Assembly (NCBI GenBank): GCA_900618795.1
Contig: UYJD01000002.1
Span: 186,001-250,000 of the forward strand
Direction of reading: 5' to 3'
Length of the DNA stretch: 64,000 nt
Origin: Cyanodermella asteris
Lineage: Eukaryota > Ascomycota > Lecanoromycetes > Ostropales > Stictidaceae
Below, one piece after another: positions 55,520-64,000 of this stretch. The notes under the pieces are model-generated. The model saw only the letters and a list, made by a program, of their open reading frames with translations. It did not search any database and was not told where the DNA came from. Numbering within the stretch: position 1 is the stretch's first letter; each line of letters starts with the position of its first letter. A program made the position numbers and the translations under genes.

Positions 55520-56557
55520 GGTGGAGAAGTCGAAGTCGAGACGGCACGATCGGCTTCGTATAGTACAATTGAGAAACGAAAGATGGAGGCTACAGAGCGA
55601 GGCAAGGGCACGCTGTGGCAGCCGCAGTGGCAGGCCTTATGATGGACGAGCGATGATGGCATGAAGCCTTACCTCGGCCTGCAAACCGCAGCGCTTTGCC
55701 GCTTGCAGTCTAGTCTCCCACGACGGTTGTTTCCGGATCGGCCATGCTGCTGTCATCCCTGCGTTTTCCGAATCTTTATCTGATCCTGCTTGTCACCTCC
55801 AAGAATTTACGCTCTTGTACGGCCGTACTTGCTATTTTGCTTCAGCGAGGCCGTGCCGAGGTCCACTTCAGCGCGACTGCTTGCGATACCGGCTGCATAT
55901 TACAGCTACGATTTCAAAACCCTGGCAGGCGGAAATCGGGAACAGACATTGCTCTTCAGGAGGCATCTGGAAGGACCTGTCGAGCACAAGAGGCTCGCCA
56001 TGGGTTTTGCCTCATTGTGATGAGACCATCTCCTTCGTTCGCAACTTTGGACTTGTGTAAGTGGCATGCAGCGTTTCTGTTCTTGAGAGACATGAGCAAC
56101 CGTCTTCCGACCGAGGAAGCTACGAGCAAAGCGAGAAAAGATGCGATCCGTCGCCTTTTGGATGAATCACTACCTATGGCGACACTTGATAAATCACTCA
56201 GCTGGTAGTCCGTTTTGCTTTTCGTTGCTGCTGTCGGTCACCTCGGCATTTCGAAGGTCAGGCAGCTTCGTTTGCTCGAGATCCAGCGATGGCGTGGTCA
56301 GATGGCTGGTGTCTTGCTCGCACTCGAAAAAGGTACGTACTTTACTTGTGACAGTTGTGTTTCACAATAGCCGAGATCGGCAATACAAAGTAGGCTAAAT
56401 CAAAACCTAAACCTTCTTAAAACGCTTGCTTAATCTTATCTCCAGATACCTCCGCGACGATGTAGATCAGAAGCATGGAAACCTTGCAATCGCAGCACAT
56501 GCAAATACGCTAATCGACTCTAGCACATGCTTTTGTGACTCGACATGCTTTCCTTAA
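55520..56557. promoter_or_regulatory. Acyl-CoA oxidase upstream region
   Basis: About 1 kb. A 154-codon plus-strand frame at 55744-56208 lacks domain features. Presumed promoter; an oleate-response element was not identifiable by eye. Confidence 0.4.
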
Positions 56558-57887
56558 TCAGCACACTTGCACCATCTGACCATTTATCTTGCCTTGCGCA
56601 TGCGATAATGGCATTTGTGTCGGCATTTCGAGATGGATTGGAGCCTTCATGGGAACGAGCGTGGCGTTCCTGTCGGCATTCTCTTCCTCGAATTGCTTTT
56701 TGTTGATAGGGCCGCCCAGTCCACTTGATCTACTCGCCAGGACCGTCTTGCGGCCGCGAGGCAACATGATCTGTTCGTACTTGAAAAGCACCGTCTCGAC
56801 CTCTCCAAAACTTTCCCATTTCTCGTCAACGAGCAGCTTGCCCAAGTCGCAAGCATCAAGAATGCCGATGTTGGCACCCAGACCTTTGAAGGGCGTTGTG
56901 TTATGGGCCGCATCTCCAAGCAAAGTGACCCTGCCACGAGGTAGCTTTTCGGGTGGCACATACTCAGAGAATCGAATTTGAGGGTGCCACGGGCTCGAAG
57001 GGCCAGCGCCTCGAACAATGTCTGACAATAGTTTGGGCATATGGCTGATGGCACTCGTCGCTTTCGCAAAGAGTGCTTCCTTGCTCGCTGACCGGACCCA
57101 CGCCGTATCAGCCGTGGGGTCATCAGACTTGAAGGATATCAGATACCACCATTTTGCTTCGTCCTTTTCGCGATCCGCTTCGATTTGTATCAGAGTCAGG
57201 TGCGATTGCAACCCATGAGCGACGATGGCCGAATTAGCAATCTCGTGGAGTTGACGCAGCTTTTCACCGGAGACTGTGACATCGCCATTGATTGGGACGA
57301 AGTTGTGCAGCTCAGGCTCGGGATGATCGAGCATTTGGTTTCGAACGACGCTGCCAGCGCCGTCGGCACCGACAAGGATTGATCCGCGCGCACTCGTGCC
57401 ATCCATGAAGTGGACTGTGACCCCATCGACGTCTTGCTCATAGCTCTTCAAGCGTTTACCAGTTTGTACGTCGAGCTTCTGCAGTAGCCAGTTTCGCATG
57501 GCTTGTCGTCCAGCAACGATGGCCGTCGGTCGTCCGTTCCTCGGCGCTCCACTCATCTTTGCCTGGAAAATTCCTTTGTCGGCATCAAGAAATGTCAGGG
57601 TGTCTGTTATCCCGGATACGCCGTTTGACGAAGTGACTTGCCAGTCGCCCATGTCTTTGGGCATAAATTCTTCCAGGCCGAGCAACGCGCTGTCGAAATG
57701 TTAGAGCCGGAGGCACCGAGGTCACCAAGACTTACTTGTCAAGGACGAAGCCACCTCCCCTCCGAGCCTGCAAGTCGTCCTCCCGTTCGAAGATCTCGAA
57801 AGGGATGTGGTTGCCACGGAGGATCTGTTCTAGACAGGCGCCAGCCGGACCTGCGCCGATGATGAGGACTTTTTGTTCGACGGTCAT
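56558..57887 (-). CDS. FAD-dependent aromatic-ring-type monooxygenase
   Basis: Two exons, 57887-57736 and 57689-56558, with a 46-nt phase-2 intron (GTAAGT, CTAAC, GACAG) joining GGGFVLDN to ALLGLEEFMPKDMGDW; 427 aa. The start is the ATG before TVEQKVLIIGAGPAGACLEQ, the N-terminal FAD Rossmann motif. The DG motif (LVGADGAGSVVRNQ) and the GD motif (LLGDAAHNTTPFKGLGANIG) place it in the PHBH-like class that hydroxylates phenols or modifies polyketides and alkaloids using NADPH. Substrate unknown. Intact, unlike the monooxygenase at 31.6-33.5 kb, and of a different family. No PTS1 or signal peptide. Confidence 0.9.
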
Positions 57888-58662
57888 TGCGATGAGACCT
57901 TGAGCTCTGAGCTGAGATGTGGAAGCTCGATCAGGTCGTGTGTGGGTCAAGATCAGAAACGCTCTCTCCTTCTGCTTTGTCTAAATTCGAAGTGTGCGAT
58001 GGCAGCATGTCAACCGAAAACGTGGGCATTTTTTATATCACATCGATGCTGAAGATGACCAAGCAACTTGGCCAAACTCGGTGTCTGTCACCCAAGATCA
58101 TCCGCGCTGTCCGTTCCGCGAGCGCAGAGTTTGCCGATGAATCCGGTGCTTAATGTTCCGTGAAAGCGAGGTTGCCGTATTAGACCTAACCGGAGAGTCA
58201 AACGGAAAGATGGATCGCACTACCGACTCCAGTCTCCTTTCGGCCCTCCACCGTTTGATGGAAACTGTGTCTAGCGAAAATGGAAGTCGGTTCGGGGTCT
58301 GCTGCAGAACCAGGTAAAAACCTTGTTCAACCGGACCGGGAACTCGGCCTGCGGAAAGGTTGACCCACACCGCGTGGTTCGGACTCAGCAGGGCTACGAA
58401 ACACCGAACATCGCCATGTCTCTACACTGAGTCTTCCGAATCTTGCGGCGCTGACTAATTTGGAGTAGATCTTTTGCAAACGTCAGTGCTGTATACTCTG
58501 ATCGCCAAGTTCATAACTTGAATCTTGGTAACTTTCACACGTTAGTTACACAAACTACTGGTGAGCTTGTATTTTCTCAAACCATTTCATTGCAACGTTT
58601 CCATTGTAGTCATTGTCTTGATAGTATGACATAGCTCATTGCCCATTCTTGTGTACCATCGT
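57888..58662. promoter_or_regulatory. FAD-monooxygenase upstream region
   Basis: About 775 nt with no supported gene; presumed promoter of the monooxygenase and 3' UTR of the membrane glycoprotein gene. Confidence 0.4.
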
Positions 58663-59784
58663 TCATTGGTGTGTCTGCAGTCCATCCGAACCCCGGGCAA
58701 TCTCTGGCCTGACACCAGGAATGGTCCCCACATTCGTCGTCCCAGCCATGCTCATATAAGCACTCCCTCCCGCCATACTCGATAAATCATAATCGCTCCC
58801 AGCATCATACCCGCCACCGTTGTGGCCCACGTACGGATGCTCGGAAACGATCGTCGGCTCAACCCTCGTGCGGGCGTCAGTCTTTGCATCAGTGACCATT
58901 GATATTCCTGCAGGTGGCCTCCAGTCACCAACATAGCTCTTCGGCTCACCGATCGCGTCTTGCGGTCTCAGATCATCCTCACGAATGCCGTTGCCTCGGT
59001 CGTTGATGGAGCGTAGTAGTCGCTGGATGAAGTGTATTCCCACCAGAAGGGCGATCAGGACAGGCACGCCTAATCCGACGCCCAGTCCGACTCCAAGCTT
59101 GCCGGTTGAGTCCAGTCCGCTTGACGCTACAGCTGGAACTGGGCTGGATGAGGGCATCGAGCTTGAGGCAGCGGATTGACCGGCAAGGGCCGAAGATGCG
59201 ACGGTGGCTGCAGAGTTCCCATCGCCGGCCGACGTTACCGACGGCGTATTCGAGGGACTTGGGCTTAGGCTCGTTGAGAATGTAGTCTGCATTGAGCTGG
59301 AGCTTGGGCTGGTCGGTCCATTGCTGCTTGGCGATGAGGACGATTGTAGCTGGAGGATTGTTGACGGCGAGCTCGAAGATGACGAAGGTGGAGCTGACGT
59401 TCCTAAGCTAGCAGCAGCGCCAGACCCAGTGATGGAGAACTGTGGGCTGTAATTCACATTGCTGCTGTCCGAATCGCTTTTGATTTCCAAAGCGTAGTTG
59501 GAGCCCTCGGGAAAATCGGAAGGAATGTTCCAGGTGTAGCTTCCCGTGTTCGTATATCCGGTCACAAGGGTTGCAACTGTTCTCAGATCCGAGCTCGACC
59601 CAGACACTACCAATAAAGTTATGGTGCTATTAGAGCGATTGATCCATTCAATTTGTGAGGAAGTCCCAGCTTTGGTGCCTGAGAAGGGCCCGGAAGTAAA
59701 GAAATTGTTGAGCTGAGCAAATGAAACTTTGGACAGGGCGCCTATTAGCAAGGCGCAGGTACGACAAACGCGCCAGGCGACCAT
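58663..59784 (-). CDS. Ser/Thr-rich single-pass surface protein (Kre9/Knh1-type N-domain)
   Basis: The open frame extends to 59853, but the ATG at 59784 begins a better signal peptide (MVAWRVCRTCALLIGALSKV, then SFAQL); 373 aa. An N-terminal beta-sandwich (about 25-120: NNFFTSGPFSGTKAGTSSQI, YTWNIPSDFPEGSNYALEIK) matches the Ser-Thr-rich GPI-anchored/Kre9-like family. A long Ser/Pro-rich stalk follows, then one membrane helix (VGLGVGLGVPVLIALLVGIH) and a cytosolic tail with basic and acidic parts. This WSC-sensor-like layout suggests a wall-spanning sensor or adhesion protein; function is inference. Confidence 0.8.
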   Translation of the reverse strand: MVAWRVCRTCALLIGALSKVSFAQLNNFFTSGPFSGTKAGTSSQIEWINRSNSTITLLVVSGSSSDLRTVATLVTGYTNTGSYTWNIPSDFPEGSNYALEIKSDSDSSNVNYSPQFSITGSGAAASLGTSAPPSSSSSSPSTILQLQSSSSPSSNGPTSPSSSSMQTTFSTSLSPSPSNTPSVTSAGDGNSAATVASSALAGQSAASSSMPSSSPVPAVASSGLDSTGKLGVGLGVGLGVPVLIALLVGIHFIQRLLRSINDRGNGIREDDLRPQDAIGEPKSYVGDWRPPAGISMVTDAKTDARTRVEPTIVSEHPYVGHNGGGYDAGSDYDLSSMAGGSAYMSMAGTTNVGTIPGVRPEIARGSDGLQTHQ

Positions 59785-60609
59785 GATAGCCGATCTCACA
59801 CGCACAGCGAATGTGGGAGACAGCGCAAACAATGAAAGGGAACACTCCCCCACCTATATGTCTATGAAACATAGCCACGGCGATTCCAGCCCGCTGCTGG
59901 AGGACCGAATCGACGGACGACGCGATTCTGGCCAACGTATAGTAAGTGCCATTTCAAGCCCTTGGGCAGTCGGCTTGTGATGGTGCGAAGCCATCTCTGA
60001 GACTGCATATCAGCCTTGTTGGTGTGCACGGCTCGAGGCAATCGCGCGAAGCCGAAAACGGCTAGATCGCAACCCATGGCGTCGAATGTTGCTGCCAGAC
60101 GGCAGAGACTTGGAATCTCTGCAGAGAGACTCGCGAAATAGCTAGCGGATTGGAAGCCGATATGGGATAGCATGATTCGGCGCCCTGGCGCCTTCATGCC
60201 TCCGGCCTTTTTGTCTTTTCAGACATAAAAACCACGAGGCTCAAAAATGCTTGACCCTGAAATAGCATCACATAAACAGACCAGCGACCAGGCTTGCCCA
60301 TGGCAAATTTCTTCGCCATGGCATGCGCGTCTCAAGGAAACGCTTCTGAAGGCTTATACAGGTATGGCTCGTGATATTCGGACCAGACCAGGAATTTTTG
60401 GCCGCGAAAGCCTGATCCACCCGCGTGTATAGCGACGCAATTTTTGACCTACTTGCGAGTCTGTGCCCGCGATTCTGTTTAGGTCAATGTCGATGATAGG
60501 CCAGATGGCTCTTGGATTGCTCGTGTCGGGCGTCGGCATCTGCTGGTTGTAGCTCAAGCCACGATTGCAAATCCTCTCCTCTGTCGGCACTCTCGAAGCC
60601 TAACCCAGT
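59785..60609. promoter_or_regulatory. Upstream of the surface protein, downstream of the PQ-loop gene
   Basis: About 825 nt; short frames only. No gene or site recognised. Confidence 0.4.
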
Positions 60610-61653
60610 TCAGTCCTCAATGCCGCTCGCGGCTGCATTTTTCCTGTACAGTCGGAACTGGATAAAGATGATGATGTCTTCGCCCACGGTGCCCACAGAT
60701 CCGATCAACCACGGCAGGTTGGTGATCACGTAACGCTTTTCAACCGAGTGAAAGAGAATCTGAGCGCCATACGTCAGGTTGCCCATCATTGAGAGAATGA
60801 AGAACAAAAGCGATAGCCCTTCACACGACTGATCTCTGAAGTTCTTGACGATTTGCGGTATTCTGGCACCTAGGTAGGCAACGGCAGATGCATAACCCAA
60901 GACAAGCGCTGCGATGTTGTCCTGCTCATCGACATTGGGGGTGCGATTAGGGGGAGGAGTGGGTTTCCAGGCACCCGCAGCGTATGCGATGGCCCATCCT
61001 GCAGTACCGACGGCGCAGATGGCGACGATCGCGAAGAGGTTCTTGAAGAATGCCCTCTTGCTGCTGACCTCTTCCTCAATCGGCTTGAGTCCGTCTGGAC
61101 CTCGCCTACTGAGCACGCTGCTTCGGCGTCGGCTGCCAGGAACATCGGTACTGCTGCGACGGATCAGTGGTGAGTGCTCGTCTGATGGGGCAGCAGTGCC
61201 GTCTGCATCGGTCGCCACAGCCGAACCGTTTTGGTTAATGGTAGATCGATCCTTTTGTCCTCTGATGTAGTTGTAGAACAGCACCTGACCTAGCAAAGCG
61301 GCGTCTGCAAACAAGTACCAGATGGATAGTGCAACGACCGTTGGCACCAGACCTGCCAAGATCGCACCGAGGAAATTTGTGAGATCACCAAGGAACCAAA
61401 TGACCAAGAATGCCAAGGATAGGCCAGCTGCTGAGCCAGAGACATAGTTCTCGTAGACTTGAGGAGCCTAGAAAGAGGACATCAGTCAGTGCTAGTTGTG
61501 TGACCTGATGTACGCGGAGCTGCCAACGCCAAAACAGGTCGTGTATGCACTCACCAGCAAGAAAATCCAGCATGCCAACGAGATAGAGCCGAAGATGCCA
61601 CTGAGAGCTTCATTCCATTCGAGCGGTATGGACTCGGCAACTTGCGCAGCCAT
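60610..61653 (-). CDS. PQ-loop vacuolar amino-acid transporter (Ypq/PQLC2-like)
   Basis: Two exons, 61653-61555 and 61467-60610, with an 87-nt phase-0 intron (GTGAGT, CTGAC, TCTAG) joining ISLACWIFLL to APQVYENYVSGSAAGLSLAF; 318 aa. Both PQ-loop motifs are present: APQVYENY in helix 2 and ARIPQIVKNF in the second repeat, with about seven membrane helices. A Ser/Arg-rich cytosolic loop (SRRRSSVLSRRGP) separates the repeats. Homologues (yeast Ypq1-3, Rtc2, human PQLC2) export cationic amino acids from vacuole or lysosome. Start chosen at the ATG before AAQVAESIPLEW. Confidence 0.92.
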
Positions 61654-62433
61654 CGTGAACTTATGGTCCACGATGTCGAGGGTGTGGAGGTTGAATGACG
61701 AAAGTAATGCAGGTCCCACCAGAAGAAGGAACGACAAACCACTCAAATGCTTGAGAACGACCCAGGTGGAACACAATAGCGGAGAAAAGTCTATGTCAGC
61801 TTGTATAACATGCAATGATGCTTGAAAGACGACCCTCAGATGCAGGATGATGTTGATAGGAAAAAATGATGAGAAATTCGGGGGCTGCAAGTGGCAGCTT
61901 CTTTCGGCAGAAAACCCCGATGGCGGCTCAACACGACCGCGCATCCCTGCCTTTTGCAGAACATCGACGACCACCTCTGCTGGCAGTTCAGCCTCGACCA
62001 GCGAGGATCGAAGGTGAAGTCGCGGAGCCTTATAATCCTATACTGTACCTTCATGTCGGTTTGGCCTCGATCCGCTCTACCGGCACACAGTATGGAGGTC
62101 GTTGCAAATCTCATGGGCACGCCATCTTGATCGTTAAAGTCAAAACTGCTTCGCCGAGTACCAAAGCATCGATTCAGGGGGTACATGTCAAGCTACCCAG
62201 GAAAGTGATTCCATGTGGAATTCACTGGCTACCAAGGCATCTGCAACAGAGACCATGCACCCAGCCCCCCGCAAAAGTCGTGCTCCACGCGTTCAGGTCA
62301 GTCATTCTCGGCACATTTGATTCAGTCGGTGCTAGTGTACTCTAACAGCGACTTCTGGATGGCGGGTTTGGCCCCAAAAGGAAAACGAAGAAGTTCAACC
62401 AGAAATAGCACAATCCGCACATTGAGTGAGAGG
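61654..62433. promoter_or_regulatory. PQ-loop gene upstream region
   Basis: About 780 nt. Long frames on both strands (for example 61866-62345) have no domain features. Presumed promoter. Confidence 0.4.
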
Positions 62434-63187
62434 CTAAGTCTTCGTGGCCTTCTCGTTCCCGGTCTCCCCAGTAAGCTCAGAGTTCGCACCGTCTTTCCTG
62501 CCATTCGACATGGAGAACTCAACCTTCTCCTTCTCCCCTGAGCTCGCTTGATCGCTGTTCTTGTTAGCCGATCCTCAATGACATCGCTCCGATCACAAAC
62601 CAGAAGTCCTTGCAACCAGCTAAATCAACGGCGATCAATAGCGTATCAACGTGTCCTCTTTTCTCATAGGTCCGAAGGATGTCGCGCCGGTTCCCGCCGT
62701 TAATCATCGTGTCCTCTCCCGGGCAGCCCTTCCATTGCATTCTTACCGCTACTATCGTGGGATCGAAGTTGGCTTCGAGCGCCGGATGGACCTCGCGGAG
62801 AACCTGTATCAGATGGCGCGCCACCTGGGCTTTGATGTGGTGGGAAAAATGCATGTCCGAGCTGTGCGAGTCACAATTACTCGCAACCATGATGCCAACC
62901 GATTGGTCGCTCCCATTGATGTAGATGCGCTTGCCGTCGGCGGCTCGGATGTGAGCAATGCAGTCGGTCATCGTTCTGTTGCGTCAGTTTCGACCACTTG
63001 GCGTCAGTGCTTGAGTTTTGCATTGTTGAATGATTTGTTCTTACGTGGATATTCGACAAGCGAGCTTCACAGGAGGTGTGACCAGAAACTTCTGGTGATT
63101 GGATTACTAGCAAAGAGGCTCTCAGATACAAGCGGATTTCATCAACACCAAAATGGCCAGGGAGAAGATATTTGCCGCACGGACCAT
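62434..63187 (-). CDS. Unrecognised multi-exon gene, possible secreted protein
   Basis: I see three to four exon-like blocks with GC-rich third positions. A hydrophobic start MVRAANIFSLAIL (ATG at 63187) could be a signal peptide. Exon 63091-63045 (KFLVTPPVKLACRIS) joins exon 62975 onward (TMTDCIAHIRAADGKRIYI) across a good 69-nt phase-2 intron (GTAAGA, CTGAC, AACAG). That exon runs to about 62715 or further. A last exon in another frame ends at TAG 62434-62436 (SGEKEKVEFSMSNGRKDGAN, ELTGETGNEKATKT). The boundaries of the first and last introns are not resolved. No family recognised. Confidence 0.4.
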
Positions 63188-63435
63188 TGTCGCCATCCAG
63201 GTCCAGCAGTGGGCCTATTCACCGCTGCGATCCTCTGACAGATATTCACCTCCCTGCTATGAATGAACAGAATGCCTCTCCCGAAACACCACCATCTTCC
63301 TTCGGCAAACCACCGATTCGGTATCACCAATCAACTGATTGCGACCTGTCTGAAACAGCTCTGTGTCAAGTATGACCTGTTTTGGATTGGCAGAGACGCT
63401 TCAACTTTGGTGGAACGCCTTTCTTCGACTAATTA

Positions 63436-64000
63436 TCAAACAAAATCCAGCTCGAGCTCATACGTATCCCCGACTTTACGGTCAAACACAGCGTTGTTCA
63501 CAGCAGTCCAGTTTTTAGCCGTAACGGTAGTCGGATTAATGTTCTCAGCGCCTCCATGAGGCGTCCAATGCACGAGGATCCTCCTAGTCCTAGGCCTTGC
63601 GACCCAGCTTTGCTTGAAATCGGGCGCGCTGGCAACTCGCGCTTGGCAGTAGGCCGGGAGCTCTCTATGCAGTGCGTCCAAGGCGGCTTTATGGGCTTCT
63701 GCGTCGAGCATGATCGGGAAACCGCCGCCGTCAAGACAGATATAGTCTACCCAGCCACGCTGGAGCTGTGACCATGCCCTTCCGTTGCTGAGCGCCGGTG
63801 TCAATTTAAACACAAACCCCCGCTCCTTGGCCATGACGGCAGATGATGGATCGAAGCTCGCAGATCGGGCCGATCGGGTAGTTTCGGTCAATGTGGAGTA
63901 GGAGTTGACAGCTGTTGTGTCGGAATCCATGTATGTGGCGTACTTGGTGCTAGCACTATTTCCTGTGTGCAAAGGAACATGAAGAGGGAATTCATGGCTT
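63436..64000 (-). CDS. Unrecognised protein, C-terminal part, runs off the right edge
   Basis: Open without a stop from TGA at 63436 to the window end, about 187 codons; no start codon can be assigned because the gene continues outside. Segments such as TGNSASTKYATYMDSDTTAV, FVFKLTPALSNGRAWSQLQ, GWVDYICLDGGGFPIMLDAE and RRILVHWTPHGGAENINPTT have coding-like codon choice (G/C third positions). No domain recognised. A splice acceptor-like TTTGCACACAG at about 63970 leaves open that the exon starts there. Confidence 0.65.
   Translation of the reverse strand, partial: SHEFPLHVPLHTGNSASTKYATYMDSDTTAVNSYSTLTETTRSARSASFDPSSAVMAKERGFVFKLTPALSNGRAWSQLQRGWVDYICLDGGGFPIMLDAEAHKAALDALHRELPAYCQARVASAPDFKQSWVARPRTRRILVHWTPHGGAENINPTTVTAKNWTAVNNAVFDRKVGDTYELELDFV

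Noticed and set aside
55744-56208. 154-codon plus-strand frame upstream of acyl-CoA oxidase
   Set aside because: No domain features; region fits a promoter.
1-64000. Transposons, LTR or virus-derived elements, CRISPR arrays, secondary-metabolite megasynthases
   Set aside because: No reverse transcriptase, integrase, transposase, capsid, terminal repeats, spaced direct repeats or PKS/NRPS modules were seen in any frame examined.

Overview
The window is a 64 kb stretch of nuclear DNA from a filamentous ascomycete (Pezizomycotina), probably a dothideomycete. The evidence is short spliceosomal introns (mostly 44-70 nt, GTRNGN donors, CTGAC/CTAAC branch sites, CAG/TAG acceptors), dense genes on both strands and fungus-specific families (Med5, mL67/Mhr1, Bud6, EFL1/Ria1, short kinesin-3, Pns1, type III PKS, small secreted cysteine-rich proteins). 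The class-level assignment is inference. I saw no transposon, viral element or CRISPR array.

Layout. 1-0.2 kb: start of a proline-iminopeptidase-like hydrolase running off the left edge. 0.8-17 kb: core information genes: the B-box-binding TFIIIC subunit (TFC3), a spliceosomal J-RRM protein, the ribosome-biogenesis GTPase EFL1 and Mediator subunit 5. 17.3-18.7 kb: type III polyketide synthase. 19-29.5 kb: Pns1 choline-transporter-like protein, degenerate EF-hand protein, NOPCHAP1-like protein, short kinesin-3 and the polarity factor Bud6. 30.2-36.1 kb: three adjacent metabolic or transport genes (amino-acid permease remnant, flavin monooxygenase, MFS antiporter) that all carry inactivating lesions, a decaying gene cluster between intact housekeeping genes. 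37.4-47.5 kb: ataxin-2/Pbp1, a GPI-anchored cysteine-rich wall protein, mitochondrial mL67, and an unusual proline-rich/thioredoxin/transglutaminase-like protein. 48.7-64 kb: a low-confidence small gene, acyl-CoA thioesterase, a 65-residue six-cysteine secreted protein, an intron-bearing tRNA-Lys(CUU), peroxisomal acyl-CoA oxidase, an FAD monooxygenase, a Ser/Thr-rich membrane glycoprotein, a PQ-loop transporter, an unrecognised secreted-protein candidate and an unrecognised gene running off the right edge.

Most genes are independent housekeeping units. Functional themes: Pol III (TFC3, with a B-box motif in its own first intron, and a tRNA gene with an extra T-arm-like element behind it); polarity, cytokinesis and transport (Bud6, kinesin-3, transglutaminase-like protein); peroxisomal lipid metabolism (thioesterase, acyl-CoA oxidase); cell surface and secretion. 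Exon boundaries were worked out by hand from frame, splice signals and remembered family consensus; no alignment or search was run.
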